From NCBI GenBank assembly GCA_002472275.1, contig DKRQ01000027.1, forward strand, positions 1 to 50,854: a stretch of DNA of 50,854 bases, read 5' to 3'. The first letter of the stretch is position 1. Each line of letters starts with the position of its first letter. Of the stretch, positions 1 through 7,341 are shown piece after piece. This stretch comes from Caryophanales bacterium UBA7278 (GTDB taxonomy: Bacteria; Bacillota_I; Bacilli_A; RFN20; CAG-826). A program made the position numbers and the translations under genes. The notes beneath the pieces were generated by a model. That model did no database searches. It was not told the origin of the DNA and saw nothing but the letters and a program-made list of their open reading frames with translations.

Positions 1-285
1 CCCTATCTGTCGTGGGCGCAGGAAGTTTGATAGGATTAGTCCCTAGTACGAGAGGACCGGGATTAACGGAGCTCTGGTATACCAGTTGTCACGCCAGTGG
101 CATGGCTGGGTAGCTACCTCTGGAAAGGATAAACGCTGAAAGCATCTAAGCGTGAAACCAACCTAAAGATGAGACTTCCCATACGAAAGTAGTAAGAGCC
201 CTTCAAAGCGAGGAGGTTGATAGGACGGAAGTGTAAGCACAGTAATGTGTTCAGCTGACCGTTACTAATAGCTCGAGGACTTAAT
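1..285 (+). rRNA. rrl: 23S ribosomal RNA, 3' end (partial)
   Basis: The window opens inside the 3' domain of 23S rRNA. The sarcin-ricin loop core (AGTACGAGAGGACC) is visible at about 46-59, followed by the conserved terminal helices ending in GCTCGAGGACTTAA. The 3' end at about 285 is set by analogy with other Firmicutes 23S genes. A spacer of about 116 nt follows, then the 5S gene. The gene begins upstream of the window. Confidence 0.97.
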
Positions 286-401
286 TTCACTAATTCTATA
301 TCTATAGATGAGTAAGCTAAGTCAGGCGCAAAAGTAAATTGCAATTGTGAAGAACGTGCGATCGGTAGTATTCGGTTTTCAAGGAACATTGAGTAGAAAA
401 A

Positions 402-513
402 GTCTGGTGGCGATGGCACGGTGGGCACACCTGTTCCCATCCCGAACACAGAAGTTAAGCACCGCAGTGGCGAAGGTAGCCGAGGAATCGGCAAGAATAG
501 CGAGTTGCCGGGC
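402..513 (+). rRNA. rrf: 5S ribosomal RNA
   Basis: A complete 5S rRNA of about 112 nt. The 5' strand GTCTGGTGGC pairs with GTTGCCGGGC at the 3' end (helix I), and the conserved internal block CCCATCCCGAACAC is present. It lies 116 nt after the 23S end, as expected for a 16S-23S-5S operon, and is followed closely by a terminator. Confidence 0.95.
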
Positions 514-526
514 TTTTTCTTTTATG

Positions 527-549
527 GGGCCTAAAAAGGCCCTTTTTTC
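527..549 (+). terminator. Terminator of the rRNA operon
   Basis: GGGCCT (527-532) and AGGCCC (537-542) form a 6-bp stem with an AAAA loop, followed by a run of six T. It ends the rRNA operon right before the promoter of the next gene. Confidence 0.85.
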
Positions 550-550
550 G

Positions 551-578
551 TTGCAAAACCTGCTCCTTTTCCTAAAAT
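551..578 (+). promoter_or_regulatory. Promoter of the nucleosidase gene (leaderless layout)
   Basis: TTGCAA (551-556), 16-nt spacer, TAAAAT (573-578). The ATG follows only 6 nt after the -10, and no Shine-Dalgarno sequence is present. Transcription would start at or beside the start codon. The -35 begins just after the T-run of the rRNA terminator. Confidence 0.6.
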
Positions 579-584
579 TACCCC

Positions 585-1265
585 ATGAAGTTATTTATCT
601 ACGCGTTGGCGGACGAGGCGAAAGGCCTCTTAAGCGAAGTCAAGATCCTCACGACCAAGAAACTAGGCTACACGAGTGTCCACGAAGTTGAGGCTAGGGG
701 AGAGAAGATCCTCGTCGCGATCGCCGGCATGGGCAAGGCCTTCGCCGCCGCGGGGCTAGCCGCCGTCTTAACCGCCTACGAAGGCCAAATCGACGAGGTC
801 TATAACTTAGGTATCGGAGGATCGATCGACGCCTCGATCGCCCCCGTATTCTCCTTCGTCGTTTCCAAAGCCCTTTATGAGCATGATTTAGATACCTCCG
901 AGATCGGAGACCCCTTTGGCTTTATCTCCGGCATTGAGATCATTGAGATTCCCGCGTCCGAAACTCTTGCGGATAGAGTTATCGAAAAGGCGCACGCTTT
1001 GAATCTGCAAGCCGAAAAGGCCGTCATCACAAGTGGCGACACCTTCTTCGGTAAGAAAGAGGACTACGAGAGAGTCCATGCCTGGAATGGCGCGATTTGC
1101 TTCGACATGGAAAGCGCCCCATTCGGCCAGATCGCCTATGTTTATCAAGTACCCTATGTCGCGGTGCGCTGCATCTCCGACGCCGGAGACGGAGGCGAAT
1201 ACGCGAAGAACAAGCCGCATGCCTGTGGGCTCCTAAAAGACCTCGCTTTGGCTTTGGTTAAGTAA
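585..1265 (+). CDS. mtnN: 5'-methylthioadenosine/S-adenosylhomocysteine nucleosidase-like protein
   Basis: A 226-aa protein of the nucleoside phosphorylase superfamily, the usual size for MTA/SAH nucleosidase (about 230 aa). It has the N-terminal AIAGMGK stretch, a glycine-rich NLGIGGS turn, the purine-site TSGDTFF block, and the CFDMES and CISDAGD motifs. The Glu of DMES and the Asp of ISD correspond to the ribose-binding and catalytic acid residues of the family. Such enzymes hydrolyse MTA and SAH to adenine, recycling by-products of methylation and quorum-signal synthesis. It is monocistronic between an rRNA operon and a convergent gene. A related nucleosidase such as futalosine hydrolase cannot be excluded, since the motifs are shared, but no menaquinone genes are nearby. 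Confidence 0.82.
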   Translation: MKLFIYALADEAKGLLSEVKILTTKKLGYTSVHEVEARGEKILVAIAGMGKAFAAAGLAAVLTAYEGQIDEVYNLGIGGSIDASIAPVFSFVVSKALYEHDLDTSEIGDPFGFISGIEIIEIPASETLADRVIEKAHALNLQAEKAVITSGDTFFGKKEDYERVHAWNGAICFDMESAPFGQIAYVYQVPYVAVRCISDAGDGGEYAKNKPHACGLLKDLALALVK

Positions 1266-1292
1266 GGACGTTAATTCCTCACCCACGACAAG

Positions 1293-1347
1293 AAAAGGGG
1301 CTGTAACTAAACCTCACGATCGTTGAGGGTGCGTCGCAGCCCCTTTT
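1293..1347. terminator. Bidirectional terminator between convergent genes
   Basis: AAAAGGGGCTG (1293-1303) pairs perfectly with CAGCCCCTTTT (1337-1347). A second small hairpin, CCTCA/TGAGG, is nested inside. The A-run on one side and T-run on the other allow it to serve both the nucleosidase gene (plus) and the isomerase-like gene (minus). Confidence 0.85.
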
Positions 1348-1351
1348 TGCT

Positions 1352-2542
1352 TTATAGACCGATATATTCGAACAGGGCCTTCAACTCTTCCTCGTGGTCC
1401 CCATAGACGAATATCATGTGGTTTCCATAAGGATCTTTGATGAGTTCTTCTATTGGATCATCGAAGACCACCCTAATCTGCGTCCTGCAGAGGTTTTTCT
1501 CATCGAGGTTATCAACGATGCGGCCAGTGAGGATTCTGACTTTATCGAGGTCGGGAGAGAGCTTTACGGCGGTGATGCGTTCGCGCTTAAGCTCGCCTTT
1601 GATGCCAAAGCCTAAACCAGACTCAAAATGGGTGTCTAAACGATAGGACGTCGTCATCTTGAAAGGGCAGGTGCAATGAGCGTAGACCACCTCTTTCTTC
1701 TTGATATCGATCCTAGCGGGGTTCGCCATGAAGGAAGGCTGCTCGAGTAGAAGCTGGCATAGATACATCGTTAGGAGAGAGGGCACGTCGCCTTCGCAGG
1801 TCGACACGATGCCTTCGTCATTGAGCATCCCAAAGGCAAGGCAGGAGGTTTGCTTCTTTTCATTGATTAAATCGAAGCAACGAAGCGTAAAGCCATCTAA
1901 CTTCCTTCTCTTGCAGATATCCTTTAACGCCCCGTAGATATAGAGAGATTGTTTCAGATCGCCTTTGCGGCTCGTCTTCGCGCCGTATTCTTTATAGGCA
2001 CCTTCTCGATAAGGCAACATTTTATCGACGGAATCGAGGAATTCCTTATTGGGGACAGAGACGAGTTCAACGCCCCATTTCTCGCGGAGTTTCTTCTTAT
2101 CCACATCGGATGAGATAAGCCAATCGGAGGGTTTTCCGATGACCCCGAGGCGGGATGAACGAAGTTTTTGGTTGACGTTATATAGACGGGAAAATAGACG
2201 TAGTTTTTTGTTAATCTCCGCGGGTTCGCCTTGAAGGATATAACCCTCCTTTCCTTGACGGTGGAGGAAGGAAAGGATCTCGAGGGCCGCGGCGAGTGAG
2301 TTGCGGCATCCCTGCACCAAAAGGAGATAGGGTTCTTCGAAGTTTTCGTAGATTTCCTTAAAGAAGATCTCCGAACCACCGGTCTGGATGAAGAAAAGAG
2401 TTGGATAACCTTTTCCTGGCCCTGTGAAAAGAAAATCCTTTTTCGGGTCGATCGACTTTAGGAAAGCCTGCTCCTCCTTTTTTAAGTCGGGGTTAGAGGA
2501 GGACATCACCGACTGGAAACGTAACAAACCGATTTTCTGCAT
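1352..2542 (-). CDS. L-fucose/arabinose isomerase-related protein
   Basis: A 396-aa protein resembling the broad L-fucose isomerase-related family (COG2407 type). The recognisable part is the C-terminal half: the block LAFGMLNDEGIVSTCEGD and then AHCTCPFK. In these enzymes the Glu of CEGD and the His of HCT are metal/substrate ligands. The N-terminal half would carry the Rossmann-like domains but is divergent. The substrate cannot be told, and no kinase, aldolase or transporter is adjacent. It is monocistronic on the minus strand. The start fits a leaderless arrangement: GATAAT (2554-2549 on the minus strand) ends 6 nt before the ATG and no Shine-Dalgarno is seen. Family assignment is fairly sure; activity is inferred. 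Confidence 0.7.
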   Translation of the reverse strand: MQKIGLLRFQSVMSSSNPDLKKEEQAFLKSIDPKKDFLFTGPGKGYPTLFFIQTGGSEIFFKEIYENFEEPYLLLVQGCRNSLAAALEILSFLHRQGKEGYILQGEPAEINKKLRLFSRLYNVNQKLRSSRLGVIGKPSDWLISSDVDKKKLREKWGVELVSVPNKEFLDSVDKMLPYREGAYKEYGAKTSRKGDLKQSLYIYGALKDICKRRKLDGFTLRCFDLINEKKQTSCLAFGMLNDEGIVSTCEGDVPSLLTMYLCQLLLEQPSFMANPARIDIKKKEVVYAHCTCPFKMTTSYRLDTHFESGLGFGIKGELKRERITAVKLSPDLDKVRILTGRIVDNLDEKNLCRTQIRVVFDDPIEELIKDPYGNHMIFVYGDHEEELKALFEYIGL

Positions 2543-2614
2543 GACTTAATTATCCGTTATTCCGATGGGGCGTGGGATAAAAGCGTTTAGCACCTTTTTC
2601 GAAACTTTTGCGTG

Positions 2615-2653
2615 AGCGCTTTCGTTTCCCATGTCTACGCGTATACGTATATT
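2615..2653 (+). promoter_or_regulatory. Promoter region of the 40-aa gene with an AGCGCTTTC box
   Basis: AGCGCTTTCG at 2615-2624 is followed by a possible -35 TTTCCC (2625-2630), a 17-nt spacer and -10 TATATT (2648-2653). The AGCGCTTTC core recurs upstream of the surface gene at 4168 and resembles LacI-family/CcpA (cre) operators. A third relative, AAAAGCGTTTAGC, starts at about 2579. Confidence 0.35.
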
Positions 2654-2691
2654 GGATCGCAAAGTTTCCACGAAGTAAGGTGAAATTACTT

Positions 2692-2814
2692 ATGAAGAAA
2701 AGCGTTCTATTAGGGCTTTGCGCCGCCGCGCTAGGAATGGGCCTCATCCTAACCTTTGGCTTGCTGGCTGCTGGCGCCATGGTCTTCTTCGCCAGGAAGC
2801 GAAAAGAGAACTAA
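2692..2814 (+). CDS. 40-residue signal/anchor mini-protein
   Basis: Starts at ATG 2692, with GTAAGG about 12 nt upstream as a weak ribosome site. The 40-residue product has a Lys-Lys start, a hydrophobic stretch ending near Ala-Leu-Gly-Met-Gly, and then the tail LLAAGAMVFFARKRKEN. That tail is nearly identical to the C-termini of the two neighbouring surface proteins. It therefore looks like a secreted-protein signal fused directly to the family's membrane anchor with no ectodomain. It may be a deletion remnant of a third paralogue or a real small membrane protein. Its own ribosome site and strong terminator argue that it is expressed. No function can be assigned. Confidence 0.6.
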   Translation: MKKSVLLGLCAAALGMGLILTFGLLAAGAMVFFARKRKEN

Positions 2815-2880
2815 TCTCTAATCTGTTTCACAAACTGAATAAAATTGGCTCAAAGGCCGCCCAAAATGAAGTGCTAGCCT

Positions 2881-2919
2881 AAAAGTGGACAGGGTCAAAA
2901 AAGCCCTCTCCACTTTTTT
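2881..2919 (+). terminator. Strong terminator downstream of the 40-aa gene
   Basis: AAAAGTGGA and TCCACTTTT arms, extended by AGGG/CCCT, enclose an A-rich loop and are followed by a T-run. The symmetric A/T flanks would also work on the other strand. Confidence 0.85.
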
Positions 2920-3012
2920 GCAAAAGCTATCGAAGACATCGTTTGCGACAATGGACACGCAATGCGCATAAGCAACATGCCACAAGAATCTTGCGGTATT
3001 TGAGGCAAAAAC

Positions 3013-3041
3013 GGAAAAGAAAAGCCCCTTTCGGGGCTATT
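3013..3041 (-). terminator. Terminator of the minus-strand surface gene
   Basis: Read on the minus strand, AGCCCC-GAAA-GGGGCT is followed by TTTTCTTTT. It lies 18 nt past the stop codon at 3059. Confidence 0.8.
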
Positions 3042-3058
3042 TCTGAGCTTGAGTAGAT

Positions 3059-3994
3059 TTAGATTTCCTTGCGTTTTCTGGCAAAGATGATCATGGCTCC
3101 TGCTGCGGCCAAGCCAAAGCCTGCAAGGCCCACAGTAATTTCTGGGCCAACGTTATCTTTTGCCGAAAGGGCAAGGGTGTTTTGGGCTTTGCCGGTCGAA
3201 GGGTTCACCCCAGCATGGGCGCATAGGGCATCCCACTTTTGCTGGACGGTTGGCCTTGTTGTTGCGGTGGTAGTCGTCATGTTCTTGTAATCTTTGCCGT
3301 TAGCGACATAGGCCGCGTAATCGAAGTCGGCTTCGAGTTGGACTTCGGAAACCTTTCCGTTGTTGTTGTCCCATTTCTGAGACCAAAAATTGGTGTACAG
3401 GGACTGGACATCGGCGGCAGAAATACTGCTACTGCAAGTTGGGAAATCTTCAAGCAAAGAGCTAAGCATATAGGCGCTTGCACCAACGTATGCTTCGGGG
3501 GTATTGACGAGTTTGCTATTGCTGAACGTCCAGACATTAAGCGCGGTTTTTGATAAGTCTGAAACATGCATATCGTCGCTTTGGTTCCAAACCGTTTTCT
3601 TTTGGGAGTTTCCCCCGGGGAGTCGAAGGAGAATGACTTCGGTGGCCGCTTTTGGGATGTCGATGCAATACAGCGTGTCGAGTTCGGTTCCCGTGTTGTT
3701 GCCGTAAGAACTCAATTGATAGGCTTTCGCCGCATAATTGGCTCCCCAAATGTAAACCCCAAGAACCGCTCCGTCAGCCCAAATGCCGCTGCTTGCCCGA
3801 GCGGCAAACCAGTAACGATCTGTGCCCGTGTTAACTTCTCTTGCTGGATTCGTGGATTGGATTGTGAGTTCCCAGTCTGCCCTGACCTCAACGGGGGAAA
3901 CGGTCAGAGACGTGGCGGCTATGGCAAATCCAATTGCTAAGGCGGCTGCACCAAACGAGAGTTTAAGAAATAGGGCGAGGAATTCTTGGGTCAT
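3059..3994 (-). CDS. Secreted surface protein with C-terminal AAGAM-FARKRKE anchor
   Basis: About 311 aa. An N-terminal hydrophobic segment with a likely signal-peptidase site near Val-Arg-Ala-Asp-Trp is followed by a Trp/Tyr-rich, probably beta-sandwich domain. Next come a helical part with one Cys (FPTCSSS), a Thr-rich stretch (TTTTATT) and the C-terminal segment GLAAAGAMIIFARKRKEI. That end has the hydrophobic-plus-basic form of a cell-wall sorting signal, but no LPXTG precedes it. The layout matches the product at 4168-5067 (DI-strand, W-D motif, Cys-Ser-Ser helix, anchor), so the two are probably divergent paralogues. ATG 3994 is preferred. The in-frame TTG at 4006 overlaps the likely -10 box. 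Function unknown; carbohydrate binding is only a guess. Confidence 0.7.
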   Translation of the reverse strand: MTQEFLALFLKLSFGAAALAIGFAIAATSLTVSPVEVRADWELTIQSTNPAREVNTGTDRYWFAARASSGIWADGAVLGVYIWGANYAAKAYQLSSYGNNTGTELDTLYCIDIPKAATEVILLRLPGGNSQKKTVWNQSDDMHVSDLSKTALNVWTFSNSKLVNTPEAYVGASAYMLSSLLEDFPTCSSSISAADVQSLYTNFWSQKWDNNNGKVSEVQLEADFDYAAYVANGKDYKNMTTTTATTRPTVQQKWDALCAHAGVNPSTGKAQNTLALSAKDNVGPEITVGLAGFGLAAAGAMIIFARKRKEI

Positions 3995-4004
3995 TCCCTT
4001 GCCC

Positions 4005-4033
4005 AATTTACGAAAGATTCACAATTTGTGAAT
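4005..4033 (-). promoter_or_regulatory. Promoter with palindromic operator-like site
   Basis: On the minus strand TTCACA (4032-4027), 16-nt spacer, TAAATT (4010-4005), then 10 nt to ATG 3994. A perfect inverted repeat, ATTCACAA-T-TTGTGAAT (4017-4033), covers the -35 and part of the spacer, as a repressor operator would. Confidence 0.5.
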
Positions 4034-4083
4034 TCTCTCCAGGCATTCTTTGACACAGCGATTCTTTGCTCCCCTTTTCCATA

Positions 4084-4131
4084 AAAGCGCTTTCATAAAA
4101 CACTTTTCTTAAAAAGAAATAAGAGTATTAT
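4084..4131 (+). promoter_or_regulatory. cre-like box and promoter of the 299-aa surface gene
   Basis: The palindrome AAAGCGCTTT (4084-4093, extended as TAAAAGCGCTTTCATA) lies upstream of a -10 TATTAT (4126-4131); the -35 is weak. The same AGCGCTTTC core occurs at 2615, suggesting that both anchored proteins answer to one LacI-family regulator. Confidence 0.4.
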
Positions 4132-4167
4132 TTCCAATAAGAATTCCTAAACCAAGGAGGAATTATT

Positions 4168-5067
4168 ATGAAAGCGAAAACTTTACTCTCGTTTGTGACC
4201 ATCGCCATGGCTGCTACCGCCATAGCTTATCTTGGTCACGGAAAAAACGCGGTTGAAACAAGGGCAGTTTATTCTCAAGGGAGTGTCATTCCGGCCGGGA
4301 AAGCTCGCGTTTGGGTGGGTTACGAACCCAGTAATCCGTTCACTTCTTATGCCACTGAAATGAAACTATGGATCCATCAAGGGGAGACCGATAAAGGCGC
4401 CGGCGAGCACATTTATACCCTTTCTGGCAATGGCGGAAGTTTTAATAACGGTGCGCAAAGCAACAGACGTTACGACTACTTCGACATTGATGAAGCCGAC
4501 TATACCAGCGGCTGGTATCTTAGCGTTCAGAAATTCCAGGACGGAAACTGGAAAGCCACTACCAACTCTATACAATTGTCCAGCGCAAATGCCTTTCAAG
4601 TTTATTATGTTTGGGGCGACTGGGCGTGGGATAAAACCCAAGGAACAGTCTCTGCTGGATCGATTGATTCTGTCGATGCGGGTTTAGTCGCAAAAGCTTT
4701 GGCGGGCATACACGCTTGCAACTCGTCCGCCATAAATGGCTACAACGCCTTTCCGAACTTCAACAGCACTTTCGTTAAAGATGGAGAGAACTGGAAAACG
4801 TCTGGTAATCTCAGTGATTATGAAATTACGGACTATCCATATAAATCTGATTACACCGGCAATCCCAGCGAAACAGTAAATGCCTATACAAAATATGTGG
4901 CCGTTGAAAACATGTACAAGACTGGCAAAATTAGCGGTGCCTATAACGTTTCCAAATTTGGTGGAAACGACGTAAACGGAGCAGCCGTTATTGGTGGCCT
5001 CGCCGTCTTCGGAGTCGCTGCCGCTGGCACCATGATCTTCTTCGCTAAGAGGCGCAAGGAAATCTAA
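4168..5067 (+). CDS. Secreted surface protein with C-terminal AAGTM-FAKRRKE anchor
   Basis: A 299-aa protein with a strong AAGGAGG site 7 nt before the ATG. A short basic start and a hydrophobic signal peptide (cleavage probably after about residue 25) precede an aromatic, Asn/Ser-rich beta-strand domain (YDYFDIDEADYTSGW). A helical segment with GIHACNSS follows, then a linker and GLAVFGVAAAGTMIFFAKRRKEI at the C-terminus. The domain order and anchor match the divergent gene at 3059-3994. The anchor lacks an LPXTG-type sorting pentapeptide. I infer a cell-surface protein retained by its C-terminal helix, or processed by an unrecognised sorting enzyme. No catalytic motif is visible. Confidence 0.75.
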   Translation: MKAKTLLSFVTIAMAATAIAYLGHGKNAVETRAVYSQGSVIPAGKARVWVGYEPSNPFTSYATEMKLWIHQGETDKGAGEHIYTLSGNGGSFNNGAQSNRRYDYFDIDEADYTSGWYLSVQKFQDGNWKATTNSIQLSSANAFQVYYVWGDWAWDKTQGTVSAGSIDSVDAGLVAKALAGIHACNSSAINGYNAFPNFNSTFVKDGENWKTSGNLSDYEITDYPYKSDYTGNPSETVNAYTKYVAVENMYKTGKISGAYNVSKFGGNDVNGAAVIGGLAVFGVAAAGTMIFFAKRRKEI

Positions 5068-5082
5068 ACCCTATTTATAGAC

Positions 5083-5110
5083 AAGGTCTCCTTTGGAGGC
5101 CTTTTCTTTA
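5083..5110 (+). terminator. Terminator of the 299-aa surface gene
   Basis: AAGGTCTCC (5083-5091), TTT loop, GGAGGCCTT (5095-5103), then TTCTTT. Confidence 0.85.
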
Positions 5111-5231
5111 TCCCTGTGTCTCGTTATCCCCTATGGATGCTTTCCCTTTTTTCCCACGCGTGATATATTTCAATCACCAGAGGTTCCCTCTAAAGGGGAA
5201 TCCGCTCCCTAACCGCGTTAATTTACCCCTT

Positions 5232-5591
5232 ATGAAAATCGACAAGCACACCAAATACGGTGACATTGACATATCCCTCGAAGCCATCGCTTCTGTGGCA
5301 GGACAAGCCGCGGAGGGTTGTTATGGCGTTATCGGCTTGGCCCCCAGGGCCTCGATCAGGGACGCTGTGTCCGAGATCCTAAAGCTCGAGGACTACAAAA
5401 AAGGCGTCTACGTCAGGAAAAATAAGAAAAGTTTCGAAGTCGATGTTTACCTTTGCTGCGCCTATGGCGTTAAGCTCAGCGAAATCCTTTCCGAGGCCCA
5501 GAAGAAGGTCAAATACGAACTTGAGAAGACCTTCGACATCAAATTCGCGGCCATCAACGTTTACGCCGTTAACATCCAAGAGAACAACTGA
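5232..5591 (+). CDS. Asp23/Gls24 family envelope stress protein (YloU-like)
   Basis: A 119-aa protein from ATG 5232. The Asp23/Gls24 (DUF322) signature is clear: an initial GDIDISLEAIASVAGQAA, GCYGVIGLAP, a central VDVYLCCAYGVKLSE, and a C-terminal AAINVYAVNI. Members occur as YloU next to the DAK-domain fatty-acid kinase gene fakA in many Firmicutes, which is exactly the context here (3-nt gap, one operon). The role is not settled; membrane-associated stress tolerance is known for Asp23 of Staphylococcus. An upstream in-frame start at 5133 was rejected because the homology begins at MKIDKHTK. TAATTT ends 7 nt before the ATG and no ribosome site is seen, so the mRNA may be leaderless. Confidence 0.88.
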   Translation: MKIDKHTKYGDIDISLEAIASVAGQAAEGCYGVIGLAPRASIRDAVSEILKLEDYKKGVYVRKNKKSFEVDVYLCCAYGVKLSEILSEAQKKVKYELEKTFDIKFAAINVYAVNIQENN

Positions 5592-5593
5592 CC

Positions 5594-7303
5594 ATGAAGA
5601 CTATAGATGCAGTAACGCTGAAGCAGATGTTCATCTCGGGGGCCAATAACCTCTATAACCACTATCCCGAGATCGACCAACTCAACGTTTTCCCTGTTCC
5701 TGACGGCGATACCGGCATGAACATGAACCTCACGATTTCCTCGGGCGCCAAGGAAATCGCCAACCGTCCCGATACGGACGACATCCTTTCTTTGGCATCT
5801 AGTTTCTCGCGCGGCCTCCTCATGGGTGCCCGCGGCAACTCCGGCGTCATCACCTCGCAGATCTTCCGTGGTTTTGCCAAAGGATTAGAAGGCAAGAAGG
5901 CCCTTAACGCGGTCGTCTTGGCCGAGGCTTTCCTCGCTGCCAAAGAAGTCGCCTATAAGGCCGTCATGAAGCCGGTTGAGGGCACGATCCTCACCGTCAT
6001 CCGCGAAGCCTCCGCCGCCTTGGCTGATTATTGCAAACCCTCGACCTCCATCGAGGATGCGATGAATTACTTCCTCGAACAGGCTAGGATCTCTTTGGAT
6101 CACACCCCCGATTTGCTCCCCGTCCTTAAGGAAGTCGGCGTCGTCGACTCCGGTGGCGCGGGTCTAGTCCGCATCATCGAGGGCATGGCTCTCGCCGCCG
6201 ATGGCAAGTTCGTCGAAAGGAACGCCGACGTCCAAGCCGCCCCCGAATCCGAGAAAATGGTCGCCTCCCCCTATGCGGGAGCAAAGCTAAGCGAGGATGA
6301 GGAAGGATACGGCTATTGCACGCAGTTCATCATCCGCCTAGGCAGCCCCGAGGAAGGCAAGAAAGCCTTCTCCGAGAAGACTTTCAAGAAATTCCTCCAG
6401 ACCCATGGCAAATCCGTGGTCATCGTTAGGGATGAGGACATCGTCAAGGTCCACGTCCACACACTTACCCCGGGCAACATGCTTAACTATGGGCAGCAAT
6501 TCGGCGAATTCGTGACCATCACGATCGAGAACATGTCCGAGGAGCACCGCAACATCGAAGAAGGCAAGAAGGCCACCGATTATTCAATCGGTCCCTCCGA
6601 ATCCAAGAAAGAAGAAGAACCCGCCGGGCCGATGAAGGAGGCCGCGATGGTGGCCGTCTCCGCCGGCACGGGCCTAGACGAGCTATTCAAGGAACTAGGC
6701 GTCGAGGTGATCGTCTCCGGCGGCCAGACCATGAACCCCTCCACCGAGGACTTCGTGACCGCGATCAAGAAATGCAACGCGCGTAACGTCTACCTGCTTC
6801 CCAACAACTCCAACATCGTCATGGCGGCTTCCCAAGCCTGCGACGTCATGGAAGGCAGCGACATCAGCGCCAGGGTCATCCCCTCCAAGACCATCCCCCA
6901 GGGCATGGCGGCGGCGATGCAGTTCAACCCCGAACTCGGCCCCGATTCCCTCTTCACCGCGATGAAGGGCGCGCTTAAGTCGGTCAAATCCGGCTCCGTG
7001 ACCTACGCGATCAAGGACACCGACATCGAAGGCGTCCACGTCACCAAAGGCTACTTCATGGCCATGAAGGACAAGACCATCGTCTCCTGCGTCAAGGATA
7101 AGAACGAAGCCTTGTTCGACCTAGTCGATTCCCTCGTCTCTCCTAGCTCCGCGGTATTGACCGTCATTCTAGGCGAAGACGTCTCCGAGGAAGAAGGGGC
7201 CTCGATTGCCGAGGAACTCGAATCCCGTTATGGCGACGACGTCGAAGTGGATGTCCGTCCTGGCGGCCAACCCGTCTATAGCTTCCTAGTCGGCATCGAA
7301 TAA
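5594..7303 (+). CDS. fakA: DAK-domain fatty acid kinase subunit FakA
   Basis: A 569-aa protein, close to the usual 550 aa. The N-terminal Dak2/DhaL-type kinase domain has NVFPVPDGDTGMNM (Asp residues that bind Mg-ATP), RGLLMGARGNSGVI and a GVVDSGGAGL block. A middle domain carries VHVHTLTPG, and the C-terminal domain shows the SGGQTMNPST and LLPNNSNI motifs of the YloV/FakA family. FakA phosphorylates fatty acids held by DegV-type FakB proteins to make acyl phosphate for phospholipid synthesis. No fakB gene is in this window. It is co-transcribed with the YloU-like gene and followed by a strong terminator. Confidence 0.93.
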   Translation: MKTIDAVTLKQMFISGANNLYNHYPEIDQLNVFPVPDGDTGMNMNLTISSGAKEIANRPDTDDILSLASSFSRGLLMGARGNSGVITSQIFRGFAKGLEGKKALNAVVLAEAFLAAKEVAYKAVMKPVEGTILTVIREASAALADYCKPSTSIEDAMNYFLEQARISLDHTPDLLPVLKEVGVVDSGGAGLVRIIEGMALAADGKFVERNADVQAAPESEKMVASPYAGAKLSEDEEGYGYCTQFIIRLGSPEEGKKAFSEKTFKKFLQTHGKSVVIVRDEDIVKVHVHTLTPGNMLNYGQQFGEFVTITIENMSEEHRNIEEGKKATDYSIGPSESKKEEEPAGPMKEAAMVAVSAGTGLDELFKELGVEVIVSGGQTMNPSTEDFVTAIKKCNARNVYLLPNNSNIVMAASQACDVMEGSDISARVIPSKTIPQGMAAAMQFNPELGPDSLFTAMKGALKSVKSGSVTYAIKDTDIEGVHVTKGYFMAMKDKTIVSCVKDKNEALFDLVDSLVSPSSAVLTVILGEDVSEEEGASIAEELESRYGDDVEVDVRPGGQPVYSFLVGIE

Positions 7304-7313
7304 AGAAAAAGGT

Positions 7314-7340
7314 AAGGCGCCGAGTGATTCGGCGCCTTTT
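7314..7340. terminator. Bidirectional terminator
   Basis: AAGGCGCCGA and TCGGCGCCTT form a 10-bp stem with a GTGAT loop and a TTTT tail. It serves fakA and, in reverse, the convergent LRR lipoprotein gene whose stop lies 2 nt away. Confidence 0.9.
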
Positions 7341-7341
7341 G

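Noticed and set aside
347..691. Open frame spanning the rRNA spacer, 5S gene and terminator
   Set aside because: It covers the 5S rRNA and overlaps the start of mtnN.
3059..5067. Standard LPXTG cell-wall proteins
   Set aside because: No LPXTG or near variant precedes the hydrophobic C-terminal helices, so they are described as a separate anchor type.
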